From Nitrospirota bacterium (GTDB taxonomy: Bacteria > Nitrospirota > Nitrospiria > SBBL01 > JAADHI01): a stretch of 63,736 nt of DNA. Made by a program: the position numbers and the translations under genes. The stretch is from NCBI GenBank assembly GCA_029261215.1, contig JAJDBT010000011.1, forward strand, positions 1 to 63,736. Direction: 5' to 3'. Under the pieces are notes generated by a model. It saw nothing but the letters and a program-made list of their open reading frames with translations. It made no database searches and was not told the origin of the DNA. Positions 45,150-53,615 of the stretch are shown in pieces. Position 1 is the stretch's first letter. Every line of letters begins with the position of its first letter.

Positions 45150-46082
45150 ATGGATACAACTACAAGTACCTGTCAGTGCAATAGTGACTCAAAAAACACC
45201 AAAATCATTGACCGGACCGAGCGTCCGGCATTAAATGCGCTGATTGCGCTGACATCCGCTTTTTCAGACCCCAGGACGCATTACAAAACGGATGAAGTCC
45301 TCATTGCCCTGGGCGATCAATTTCTCAGTGCGGGCGTTGCCCTGGATGGATTTTCAAAAGCGCTCAGCGACCTCGACAAAGAAGGTCTGCCTGGACGTAC
45401 ACGTCTTTCCGCAGAACTCTCTCAAGCACTGAGCGACGCGGCCACTGCTTTTTTAAGTGCAGGAAGCGAAGCGCTGGATTACGACCAAAGGGACACAGGT
45501 TCTGCGCTTGGAGAGGCTGGAACACAGTTACAAAATGCGGGCAATCTGTTGGTCTGCGCGGATTTTGAACCAGGCTTGTCGGAGATCTTCCCTGTCTATG
45601 GACAGACCTTGACTCAGCTTGCGCCAAACCTGAGCCAGTTAAATGACGCCCTGCAAACCAAAAAAAAAGAACCGGGTGCGCAATTGATATCGGGAATCGC
45701 TGCACTCAGAGAGGCCGCGCTTTACGCTGAAGCACACCTTGAAGGGCTTTTGAATGTCTCCGAGACCACAGAGGAAAATGTCCCGATTCACCTCCTACCG
45801 GCTTGCGCATCTTGCCCTTACGTGGGCTGTACCACCTATTGTCGAGATGTTTATCTGAGACAAATCGGCGCGACAAGTTCCGGCATCTTCACGGTCGTCC
45901 GCTGGGATGTTCGGCGGACGATCAAAACGGTTTGCTGCTGTTACAAGTCGGCCTGGGATCGTTTTTGGGCAATTAATTGCTGTAAAAAAGTGGTGACAAC
46001 CCGAACGATACGGGTCGTGGAACAAAGAACCTATATCGGAAGTCCGCCAAAAGCGCCCTTTACAATCGTCAACCTTTGTTAG
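45150..46082 (+). CDS. Cysteine-rich protein of unknown function
   Basis: 310 residues, no signal peptide. Residues about 40-215 form a helical region made of degenerate repeats around L-x-x-A-x-x-F/L-x-S/N-A-G (GDQFLSAGVALDGF, AATAFLSAGSEALDY, AGTQLQNAGNLLV). The last 90 residues are Cys-rich: LLPACASCPYVGCTTYC, TVCCCYKSAWD, INCCKK and a final NLC; 13 cysteines in all, counting a CQC near the start. The clusters suggest metal binding or a disulfide-linked fold. I recognise no family. AAAGGAGG lies before the ATG. It follows the NicO gene by 144 bases in the same direction, so it may belong to the same metal-related block. It ends at a long inverted repeat. Confidence 0.75.
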   Translation: MDTTTSTCQCNSDSKNTKIIDRTERPALNALIALTSAFSDPRTHYKTDEVLIALGDQFLSAGVALDGFSKALSDLDKEGLPGRTRLSAELSQALSDAATAFLSAGSEALDYDQRDTGSALGEAGTQLQNAGNLLVCADFEPGLSEIFPVYGQTLTQLAPNLSQLNDALQTKKKEPGAQLISGIAALREAALYAEAHLEGLLNVSETTEENVPIHLLPACASCPYVGCTTYCRDVYLRQIGATSSGIFTVVRWDVRRTIKTVCCCYKSAWDRFWAINCCKKVVTTRTIRVVEQRTYIGSPPKAPFTIVNLC

Positions 46083-46088
46083 ATTTTC

Positions 46089-46134
46089 CCGGCTTGTCCT
46101 CGAAAAAAACAAATCGCTTTCGAGGACAAGCCGG
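46089..46134. terminator. 17-pair inverted repeat between convergent genes
   Basis: CCGGCTTGTCCTCGAAA (46089-46105) and its perfect complement at 46118-46134 enclose 12 bases. It lies just after the Cys-rich gene and before the end of the convergent UspA gene. No T-run follows on either strand, so it is an atypical terminator or an mRNA 3'-end stabiliser for one or both transcripts. Confidence 0.6.
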
Positions 46135-46185
46135 ATCGTCGAAAAGCCTAGTTTTCGATTCTAAAAAGACACATCATTCTGAGGT

Positions 46186-46680
46186 TTAAGTCTGATCATC
46201 TGTCGGGATGACCAGCACGGGACAAGTGGATTTTTTCAATAAACCGTCACTGATACTGGGAATCACCCAATGATAAACGGCGCTATGCCGATGAGAGCCG
46301 ACGACGATCATATCCACTCCCAGTTTTTTGGATTCACGAAGAATCACCTCGATCACCGACCCTTGAATCAAGAGGGGAACAGCGTCTATCCCGGATCTTT
46401 TCAAGTTCCCCACTTCCTCTTGCAATGCCTTGCGTTCTTTCTTGAAAGGATACAGGATATCGTTCTGTGTTGGTTTTGGATTTGGGCCATAACCGACATA
46501 ACACGGTTCAAGTCCTCCCCAAGAGACAGGTTCATAGTCTACATAGTCAATGAAATCTGGTTTTGCTTCTACCACATGAAGCACCCATACTTTTGACGAT
46601 GAGACATTGGCCCATTTTTTGGCCTCTTCCAAAATCTTTCGAGATGCCTCAGATAAATCAACTGCAACTAAAATATTCAT
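46186..46680 (-). CDS. Universal stress protein (UspA family), degenerate ATP motif
   Basis: 164 residues from the ATG at 46680 (MNILVAVDLSEASRKILEEA); a frame nine codons longer starts within an unlikely basic stretch. The UspA fold ends VDMIVVGSHRHSAVYHWVIP then SISDGLLKKSTCPVLVIP. In ATP-binding Usps this region reads G-2x-G-9x-G-S/T; here the second Gly is Arg and the last Gly is Pro, so ATP binding is doubtful. A 40-residue insert (about 44-85) is unusual. Stress role inferred. Confidence 0.85.
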   Translation of the reverse strand: MNILVAVDLSEASRKILEEAKKWANVSSSKVWVLHVVEAKPDFIDYVDYEPVSWGGLEPCYVGYGPNPKPTQNDILYPFKKERKALQEEVGNLKRSGIDAVPLLIQGSVIEVILRESKKLGVDMIVVGSHRHSAVYHWVIPSISDGLLKKSTCPVLVIPTDDQT

Positions 46681-46841
46681 CTTCGTGTCACGCTTTCTTA
46701 AGGACAAGAAAGAGCTTACCCGCTCCCGATCAGTTTATTTCGGAAATGATAATTAATGCAATACCCATCGTCACACCCGGGTCTGCAGCTCGATATTACA
46801 AAATACGGGAAAGACGGTTTTCGGCAGAACATCCAGAAAAC

Positions 46842-47522
46842 CTAGGGGAAGGAAGCACCCTCTTGAATAAAAGCAAACGTCTGATGCTCATATTTGTCCT
46901 GGTGTATCACAGCTCGAAGTCCCTTTAAGGTGTTAAAAGGTGATTCCCACAGTGCACGGTCTATAAACCACCGCATCACATCAGAAGACATACTCCCCCC
47001 GGCATCCCCATAACCTTGAAATGTCACTTCAACATGACCGTCTTCCAGAGGCTTGAATGACCAGTAGGATTCTACCTTGCGCATCCTCACATAATCCCCT
47101 TTCGGAGAGGGGTGATTTTTATCGTCCGCTCCCCGTATGGTTACGGTTAAATTTTCAGGGTCTTGCTCCAGGCGCGAATGAATCACCACATCCCGGTTTT
47201 TAAAGGGCCATGGCATCTGGTTCACAATATAAATATAAAATTCAGTATCGCTGACCTTTTCAAGTCTCTCTGCGCTTACAGTGCGATCGACCCATTCCGG
47301 CATAGCATTCAAATCCCGAAACAGGGCCACTAAACCATTCAAAGAACTTCGGATGAGAGTAAGGCCCCGAAACGCTCTGTAACCATCTTCCCTGTCTTGA
47401 TAATAGACCTTGATCTCTTCATCATTTTTTTTCAGAATCCAGGGGTTTTCGGCATAGCCTGTTATGGATAAAAAATGTAATAAAATCAGACCACACAGGA
47501 GCGGCCTCATGATGTTCTTCAC
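46842..47522 (-). CDS. Secreted START-domain protein
   Basis: 226 residues. Signal peptide about 1-24 (ending GYA-EN). The rest is a START/Bet v1-like lipid-binding domain: KVYYQDREDGYRAFRG, FRDLNAMPEWVDRTVSAERL, YIYIVNQMPWPFKNRDVVIH and VESYWSFKPLEDGHVEVTFQ. Such proteins bind a hydrophobic ligand in a deep pocket. The ligand is unknown. It lies 110 bases downstream of the gene at 47633, read in the same direction. Confidence 0.85.
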   Translation of the reverse strand: MKNIMRPLLCGLILLHFLSITGYAENPWILKKNDEEIKVYYQDREDGYRAFRGLTLIRSSLNGLVALFRDLNAMPEWVDRTVSAERLEKVSDTEFYIYIVNQMPWPFKNRDVVIHSRLEQDPENLTVTIRGADDKNHPSPKGDYVRMRKVESYWSFKPLEDGHVEVTFQGYGDAGGSMSSDVMRWFIDRALWESPFNTLKGLRAVIHQDKYEHQTFAFIQEGASFP

Positions 47523-47632
47523 GCAAGCTTCTCTATTCTTTCACTCGAAAATCACGACGCACCCCATTTTAAGGCCATCCTCTCTCGATCATCCCTATCT
47601 TTAAGAACATCCAGTAAGCCTGTTTTTTTATA

Positions 47633-47995
47633 TTAAGGCCGAATCTCCAGGTCTGGTCGTGGCCTTATCGTTTCTGTGACTATCATCACAACTGGATACC
47701 CCTCGAGATACTTCTTAATTTCATGCGTCAGCTCAGGGGTATTCCTTGTAACAAAGACCTTGATACAGGGCTGGATGCCACAAAGACTCCTGGACAGACC
47801 CACCACTCCGGGTATCGCCATGACTGCTTCAGTATGCTCAGCGAGCGCACTTTCGATAGATTTTTCCAAAATACCTTTTTCCCTGTCCGGACTACTGGGA
47901 AGGTTATTTGCGCACACCACCCCCTGTCCGAGTAAAGTGAAAAGACCGATACCCAGGATGAAGCCTTTGAGGTTTTCCAGAAGATTGTTTTTCAC
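47633..47995 (-). CDS. Small secreted protein with an IPGVV module
   Basis: 120 residues with a signal peptide (about 1-30). The mature part contains AVMAIPGVVGLSRSLCGIQP then CIKVFVTRNTPELTHEIKKY and LEGYPVVMIVTETIRP. The same layout occurs in the N-terminal 120 residues of its neighbour at 48095 (RMMSIPGVVAASTGV, VIRIFTESLGVLGIPEELDG, VPVNVIVAGRFYA). It therefore looks like a stand-alone copy of the propeptide-like module of that protease. It may bind or inhibit the protease, or be a duplication remnant. Confidence 0.65.
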   Translation of the reverse strand: MKNNLLENLKGFILGIGLFTLLGQGVVCANNLPSSPDREKGILEKSIESALAEHTEAVMAIPGVVGLSRSLCGIQPCIKVFVTRNTPELTHEIKKYLEGYPVVMIVTETIRPRPDLEIRP

Positions 47996-48094
47996 GATAA
48001 ACCCTTGACGTCAAAATCATTCTGATCCTGTGATGTAGGGTCGCACAGCTTGGGAGAATCCTAAACGAAGAGGCTCCCAAGCTGTGCTGTGGCA

Positions 48095-49609
48095 TTACCT
48101 TCTCCACCTCCGCCGGGGGGGGGTGCCACTTCCTGGTGGCGCAGGGTCGTCATTGAGAATGAGTGCCTCACCCCGCTCGTCCACGATGTTTACGTTGGCA
48201 GACGGGTTACTAAGACTGAGAAAAAATGTTTCGTTGGCTTCAAAGACGGAATCCCCGTTGATCGTCACAGGGATTGTTTTTAACTGCTCTCCGGGTTCAA
48301 ATGCCAGGGTGCCAGAAGTCTCAAAATAATCAACGGATTCAAAAGTCGCACTGCCGTTTTCTGTCCGGTAATCGACGGTGACCTGTTCGGTAGGCGGTTG
48401 CGATAATCGAACCGTAAAAACAGCTGTGGTTGTTCCGACATCTCCCTCTGGAACACTCACATCATTTATTGATAATGTGAGTGTGGTCGCCCCGCCCTCA
48501 ATCACAACACCAAAACGATTGAACACCCTGTCAATGCGATTTGCGATGGTAATATCCCCCCCTCCCGCAAACAAAAGGCCTACGGGATGTTTATTTTCCT
48601 CACTCACAATGAGAGCGCCTGAATCCCCTCCTGCACTAAAGTTGCCGGGTGTAATAATGATCTGATCCATAAATCTCCCGAGGAGAGAGCAACTCGCGTT
48701 GTAACACACATCGACTGTTGCATTGATCCCATCGACGGTACCAGAGGTCAGTCCTGTCGATCTGCCGTATTTCTGGACGGGCTCTCCAAGAAGCTGGCTC
48801 AGGTTTTCATCCCCAATCACTGCAGGGTCGCCAAATGCAGGATGCAGGGTTGAATGCGGATTGCCATATCCATTGGATGGGGTTGATATGCTCAGGTTGG
48901 CGGATGAGGTCAGCGCGATGGCCGCATCAATTGTATTGAGGTTAGGACAGGAAACGCGTCTTCGGCGGGTTGTGCAAAAACGGATTTCCTCAAAAGCTGC
49001 AAGAGTGCCGATGCTGTCTGAAAAGGTGCCTCCGTCAATGGGGCCGGGTTGGAGCACGCTCTCTCCAATAAAGGCGGTGTTGGTGTTTGCGAGGACATGG
49101 TTGTTGCTCAGGAGAAAAATATTGACACCATCTGTGACTCTCGCGCCGATGGTTCCGGCCGTAATATCCGGATGTCCGACAGAAACGCCGATTGGAACCG
49201 GTCTCGGCCATCTTTCAGAAGGGGAAGGATCGGCAAGCGCATAGAAGCGGCCTGCCACGATGACGTTTACAGGGACACCATCCAGTTCTTCAGGAATGCC
49301 AAGCACTCCCAGACTTTCGGTGAAAATCCGGATCACGGGCTCGCCGTCTGACCTGACCCCAGTGGAAGCGGCGACCACTCCGGGAATCGACATCATCCTT
49401 TCCCCATGCCGCCTGGTTGCCTCAATGGCTCCCGGAAGACGGGGGTGGTTTCTGTTAAAGGGTGTACGGTGATTTTCAATACGTTCATTTCTCCCGCCCG
49501 GGCCAGGCCTATTGTCTGCGGAAAGAAGTGCCAAGGGGCTTGAAAGGATGAAAACGAAACCCAGCACGCCTATTGAGTACAATCGAAAGGTATTCTTCAT
49601 TGTGTTCAT
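48095..49609 (-). CDS. Secreted trypsin-like serine protease with IPGVV module and Calx-beta domain
   Basis: 504 residues. Signal peptide about 1-31. An IPGVV module (about 60-125) precedes a chymotrypsin-fold domain with an intact triad: H171 in LSNNHVLANT, D228 in NTIDAAIAL and S330 in SAGGDSGALIV. A Calx-beta domain (about 378-490, SVPEGDVGTTTAVFTVRLSQ and VFEANETFFLSLSNP) follows; such domains bind calcium in surface proteins. The tail is Pro/Arg-rich (GTPPRRRWRR). The start is either ATG 49609 or ATG 49600; AAGGA is better spaced for the second. Probably secreted or surface-bound. Its substrate is unknown. Confidence 0.88.
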   Translation of the reverse strand: MNTMKNTFRLYSIGVLGFVFILSSPLALLSADNRPGPGGRNERIENHRTPFNRNHPRLPGAIEATRRHGERMMSIPGVVAASTGVRSDGEPVIRIFTESLGVLGIPEELDGVPVNVIVAGRFYALADPSPSERWPRPVPIGVSVGHPDITAGTIGARVTDGVNIFLLSNNHVLANTNTAFIGESVLQPGPIDGGTFSDSIGTLAAFEEIRFCTTRRRRVSCPNLNTIDAAIALTSSANLSISTPSNGYGNPHSTLHPAFGDPAVIGDENLSQLLGEPVQKYGRSTGLTSGTVDGINATVDVCYNASCSLLGRFMDQIIITPGNFSAGGDSGALIVSEENKHPVGLLFAGGGDITIANRIDRVFNRFGVVIEGGATTLTLSINDVSVPEGDVGTTTAVFTVRLSQPPTEQVTVDYRTENGSATFESVDYFETSGTLAFEPGEQLKTIPVTINGDSVFEANETFFLSLSNPSANVNIVDERGEALILNDDPAPPGSGTPPRRRWRR

Positions 49610-49918
49610 TTCCTTATCATTTATGATGAGTTCAATGCATTCTGATTCATGGATATAAATGACGGTATGGATATACGGTCAAAAGCGGCATTCATTTTGT
49701 GAACGCTTTCAGGACAGATGAATATTAACAAACCCGGCAAACAAATATAAGAAAGGACGGACTTCAGGTAACTTATTTCGATATATTCACACGATATTCA
49801 TAACATGCCGCTCAAGGTCGCACCGAACCTTCAGTTTTTCTTTTTTATAGATGAAATCAACTTTGACCTCTATAAAATTTCACGCCAGATAAAGATCAGT
49901 TGAATATACAGGAAGTTT
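49610..49918. other. 309-base divergent intergenic region
   Basis: AT-rich, without a credible gene. On the minus strand a TTGACC (complement 49678-49683) with TTTATA 17 bases on (49655-49660) may serve the protease gene. On the plus strand TTGACC at 49863-49868 lacks a good -10 partner. Nothing else was recognised. Confidence 0.4.
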
Positions 49919-50371
49919 ATGGCAGGGTGGTTTGACAGAAAAAAAAGAGAACCGACAATGAACAGATTCAGACACAACAATCTCTCCTTTATGATCCCCG
50001 TGTTGCTTTCAATACTCTTTACGCAAGGATGTGTCGCTCAAAAACAGACTCTATCGCAAAGTTCAAAAGAACAAACACTTGCAGAACAACTCAAGAATGA
50101 ACGACAAAAGCACGGCCAATTGAAAAAAGAGACCGCACACCTTAAAAAACGCATTGAAGACCTTGAGACAGAATTGACGCTCACAAAAGAAAATGCCGCC
50201 AGCGTAGAAAAAAATTTGAGGGAGCAACTCATCATGCGTGAAAAACAACGTGAAATCGCGATGGATATGGGCGCGTTTATCGAGCGATCCCTCAGTGGAG
50301 AAATTGATCGTTTAAACAAGGAACTCGAAAAACTGAAGCCCCCGATTCATCCCCCAGAAGCACCGCAATAG
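49919..50371 (+). CDS. Coiled-coil lipoprotein
   Basis: 150 residues. A hydrophobic segment ends in LFTQGC, a lipobox-like site (Cys38 from this start), after which a long charged coiled coil runs from about 55 to 140 (LKNERQKHGQLKKETAHLKK, RIEDLETELTLTKENAASVE). AGGAAG stands close before the ATG at 49919; the second ATG at 49958 would give a more usual signal-peptide length (Cys25). It is probably a membrane-anchored structural or spacer protein. No family recognised. Confidence 0.65.
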   Translation: MAGWFDRKKREPTMNRFRHNNLSFMIPVLLSILFTQGCVAQKQTLSQSSKEQTLAEQLKNERQKHGQLKKETAHLKKRIEDLETELTLTKENAASVEKNLREQLIMREKQREIAMDMGAFIERSLSGEIDRLNKELEKLKPPIHPPEAPQ

Positions 50372-50514
50372 AAACCCAATCCTAACTGCGTTTTTATCAA
50401 TTAGATCTTTCTGACTATTTCTAATGCCATACCAACAATCAGTGGGCGAAGATCCATTCATTTTTTACCAATGTGATCAGGCTAAGGCAGAAGTTCCGTA
50501 AATCCCACACGGGC

Positions 50515-51588
50515 TCATAAAATGAGGGATTGATTCGCTTGTTCTGTTTTCGATAACGAAAGACCCGATAGTACTTTGGCGACGAGCGCCGCCTTTCCTT
50601 CGACGCTGGTTTTTTGGTAGGTCGAAGCCAGATATTCTTTGACCGTATCGATAGAGAGCCCCAAAGTATGCGCCATTTCTTTTCTCTGCTTTCCCGCAAC
50701 CGCAAGCAACACGATTTCTTTTTCACGCGGGGAAAGTCCATATCGTTTTGAAAAATCGCTGAGCACCTTGTCCGGGAGCAGGGCCGGTTGATCCAACGCT
50801 TCCCAGGTAATGCGAAAAAGTGGACGACGGCCCGTGCCGATGGGCGCCACCCAACAACAATAGGGCACCCCATTTTCTGTAATTTCGACCCGTAAGGGTT
50901 TGAACGGCTCCGATAAAAACCAATGGATCCAGGTCGGGAGATCCGCGCGGAGTCGTTTTTCTAAACCGGGATGTTTTTTAAGGTCCTTTTCAATTTCAGA
51001 TCCGATGCAAACAATTTTCCCGTTTGCATCAGCAAACAAGGTCGGCCCGTCCGGTTCGGCAGAGGACAAAATCATTTTCATGTGAGGTACCAGTAAATCG
51101 AGCATGCTTTGCTCTTCTTCCGAAAAATCCGGACTTCGTGAAGTCCGGGTCAGGTAGAGACTGAACCAACCTTCCCGGGTTTTAAAATATTGGGCATAGG
51201 AATACCGCTTTTTGTATTTCTCCCAAAAATCAACCTGATATTCCTCTGATTTTTTCTTGGGCAAAATCTGTGGAAGCCGGTTTTGCACATGAAAACTGCA
51301 AAATTCCTTGTTGATAATTTTCTGGACAACCGGCTGTTTAAATTGCCAGAAATACGCATTGTGGGCCATCATGACATCCGGCTCATCCCCCCACAAGGTT
51401 GCAGATGAAGGCAGGATTTTCGAGGTGGCGGGATCAATTTTCATAAAGGCGGCAGAATTGTCAAATGGAGTGATCCGGTGGAGCGATTTTAAAAACCGGA
51501 CAGGATTTTTCCAGGGAGAGGAGGCATAGGCCTCCCTAATAAAATCCATCATTCCCTTCACCTGGGAATGGGAATAATTCATGGTCAA
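50515..51588 (-). CDS. LuxR-family transcriptional regulator with unrecognised N-terminal domain
   Basis: 357 residues. The C-terminal 65 residues form a LuxR/NarL helix-turn-helix: YGLSPREKEIVLLAVAGKQR, KEMAHTLGLSIDTVKEYLAS and TYQKTSVEGKAALVAKVL. The N-terminal 280 residues are not a receiver, PAS-receiver pair or autoinducer domain that I can recognise; they look like a GAF- or PAS-like sensor (SLYLTRTSRSPDFSEEEQSM). Such regulators bind small molecules and activate nearby genes. It is divergent from the GST/SDR pair at 51842, a likely target. Confidence 0.85.
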   Translation of the reverse strand: MTMNYSHSQVKGMMDFIREAYASSPWKNPVRFLKSLHRITPFDNSAAFMKIDPATSKILPSSATLWGDEPDVMMAHNAYFWQFKQPVVQKIINKEFCSFHVQNRLPQILPKKKSEEYQVDFWEKYKKRYSYAQYFKTREGWFSLYLTRTSRSPDFSEEEQSMLDLLVPHMKMILSSAEPDGPTLFADANGKIVCIGSEIEKDLKKHPGLEKRLRADLPTWIHWFLSEPFKPLRVEITENGVPYCCWVAPIGTGRRPLFRITWEALDQPALLPDKVLSDFSKRYGLSPREKEIVLLAVAGKQRKEMAHTLGLSIDTVKEYLASTYQKTSVEGKAALVAKVLSGLSLSKTEQANQSLIL

Positions 51589-51841
51589 GCCTCTTAAAAT
51601 GATGGGTCAGACTCAATAAAGCAAAACGCGGTCATTTCACTGATCCTGCAATAAGATCCATGTTGTATCGGAGTTGTAAGGAATTTTCATCATACCTTAA
51701 AACAGTTTCATGTTGCGACAGAATTTCCACAATCGCTGTATTTTTTAGAATCCTTCACACTATTTGTACGTTTTTGATGTCGCCTAAGTTGTATTTTGTG
51801 ACTGGGGTGTGCTTAAAATAGTTTCGGGAGGAACATAGAGA

Positions 51842-52774
51842 ATGGATTTTCAAGACGAACAAAGTGATACGGGCGAATTTGTTCGCCAGGAAGATGCCTT
51901 TCGCAAATGGGTCACCTCTGACGGCAGATCAGAATTTCCTGCGGAAGCCCATCGTTACCACCTTTATGTTTCACTGGCCTGCCCCTGGGCACATCGTACG
52001 GTCATCATTCGAAAACTAAAACAACTGGAAGACGTCATCGGCATGACGGTCGTGGACCCGGTTCGAGATGAATTGGGATGGGCTTTTCGCGAAGGGCCGG
52101 GCTATACAAAAGACCCGATCAATGGTTTTCGATATTTAAGCCAAGCCTATCAGGCCAATAATCCTCATTTCAATGGACGCATCACCGTGCCGGTGCTCTG
52201 GGACCAAAAAACACATGTCATTGTAAACAACTCTGAAGACGACATTACCCGCATGTTCAATAGCGTCTTCAATGCCTTTACGAAGAGCACTATTGATATT
52301 TATCCGGAAGCCCTTCGTTTTGAAATTGATACCCTGATGGAAGTCATTTACCCGGATGTGAATAACGGGGTCTATAAGGCCGGTTTTGCCACCGATCAGA
52401 ACGTCTATGAACGAGAAGTGACCCGGCTTTTTGAAACCCTGGATCAACTTGAAACACGCCTTTCCACGCAGCGTTATTTAATCGGGAACAAACTCACCGA
52501 GGCCGACTGGCGGCTTTTTCCAACGCTCATTCGTTTTGACGCGGTTTATCACGGTCACTTTAAGTGCAACATCCGCCGCATCATCGACTACCCCAACCTT
52601 TATGGTTATATGAAAGATATCTACCAGCAAGATCATGTTTCAGAAACGGTGAATTTCGAGCACATTAAACGGCATTATTATATAACACATACGGAAATCA
52701 ACCCGAATCAAATCGTGCCACTCGGACCGGCAATGGATTTAAACTCAGCGCATGGCCGGGAAAAACTCGGCTAA
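51842..52774 (+). CDS. Glutathionyl-hydroquinone reductase-like (Ecm4/YqjG-type GST) protein
   Basis: 310 residues. Contains the active-site motif SLACPWAHRT near residue 45 of the thioredoxin-fold domain, followed by TVVDPVRDELGWAF, ITVPVLWDQKTHVIVNNSED and the helical domain with GNKLTEADWRLFPTLIRFDA and YHGHFKCNIRRI. These are features of the Ecm4/YqjG (xi-class) glutathione transferases, which reduce glutathionyl-hydroquinones. GGGAGGAA precedes the ATG. Followed after 17 bases by an SDR gene, and divergent from a LuxR regulator. Confidence 0.92.
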   Translation: MDFQDEQSDTGEFVRQEDAFRKWVTSDGRSEFPAEAHRYHLYVSLACPWAHRTVIIRKLKQLEDVIGMTVVDPVRDELGWAFREGPGYTKDPINGFRYLSQAYQANNPHFNGRITVPVLWDQKTHVIVNNSEDDITRMFNSVFNAFTKSTIDIYPEALRFEIDTLMEVIYPDVNNGVYKAGFATDQNVYEREVTRLFETLDQLETRLSTQRYLIGNKLTEADWRLFPTLIRFDAVYHGHFKCNIRRIIDYPNLYGYMKDIYQQDHVSETVNFEHIKRHYYITHTEINPNQIVPLGPAMDLNSAHGREKLG

Positions 52775-52791
52775 GAACAAAAGGAGAACCC

Positions 52792-53541
52792 ATGTCTACA
52801 ACAAAGATCTCACCCGAAGGAAAAGTAGCACTGGTTAGCGGCGCCAACCGAGGCATCGGAAAGGCCATTGCGATTTCCTTTCTCGAAAAAGGCGCAAAAA
52901 AAGTCTACGCAGGCGCAAGAGATGTTGCCACTCTTGATGGTTTGTTATCACGGTATCCGGATCGTTTAGTGCCTACGCATCTGGACGTGACGGATGACAG
53001 CAGTATTGTAAAAGCAGCTGAAACCGCTCGTGATGTTCAGATCCTTGTCAACAATGCGGGGGTACTACAACCCGGAGGGTTTTTCTCGAAAGATGCGCTT
53101 GATGCATTCAAGATACATCTTGATGTCAATGTGTGGGGTTTACTTAAGTTATCCCATGCTTTTATTGAGATTCTCAAAAAGAATCACCCTGCCGCGATTA
53201 TCAACATTTCATCTGTCGCGGGTCTCGGGAATATGCCCATGATTGGCTCTTATTCGGCGACAAAAGCGGCTGTTCACAGCATCACCCAGGGCATGCGGGG
53301 GGAACTCGCGCCCGACAACATTCTGGTCATGGGGGTCTATCCGGGCCCGATTGATACCGACATGGCAAAAGGAATCGATCTTGAAAAAGATTCTCCCGAA
53401 AACGTTGCGAGCATTATCATCCAGGCGCTCAAAGAGGGTGAAGAGGATGTCTTTCCCGATCCCATGTCAAAACAAGTGGGAACGGGATACATGACCAATC
53501 CCAAGAGCATCGAAAAGATGTTTGCTGAATATCGAGGGTAG
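52792..53541 (+). CDS. Short-chain dehydrogenase/reductase
   Basis: 249 residues. Classical SDR: nucleotide loop SGANRGIGKAIA, LVNNAGVLQP, catalytic Ser in INISSVAGLG, and YSATKAAVHSITQG with the YxxxK pair. Y and K are intact. The PGPIDTDMAKG after the active site is also typical. The substrate is not predictable. Cotranscribed with the GST gene upstream (AAAGGAG in the 17-base gap), which suggests a shared role in handling quinone or electrophile stress. Confidence 0.92.
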   Translation: MSTTKISPEGKVALVSGANRGIGKAIAISFLEKGAKKVYAGARDVATLDGLLSRYPDRLVPTHLDVTDDSSIVKAAETARDVQILVNNAGVLQPGGFFSKDALDAFKIHLDVNVWGLLKLSHAFIEILKKNHPAAIINISSVAGLGNMPMIGSYSATKAAVHSITQGMRGELAPDNILVMGVYPGPIDTDMAKGIDLEKDSPENVASIIIQALKEGEEDVFPDPMSKQVGTGYMTNPKSIEKMFAEYRG

Positions 53542-53615
53542 TCCATCTGAGAACATTCTGGCGTGAAAAAGCACCGTCAGAGTTCATTGTTTTTTTATTT
53601 TCTAATAGAAGCGAC

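Noticed and set aside
46563-46928. Plus-strand frame of 121 codons over the uspA/START region
   Set aside because: It lies opposite two well-supported minus-strand genes and has no ribosome-binding site; a shadow frame.
48723-49244. Long plus-strand frame opposite the protease gene
   Set aside because: The minus-strand protein has an intact catalytic triad and signal peptide, so the opposite frame is a by-product of its codon use.
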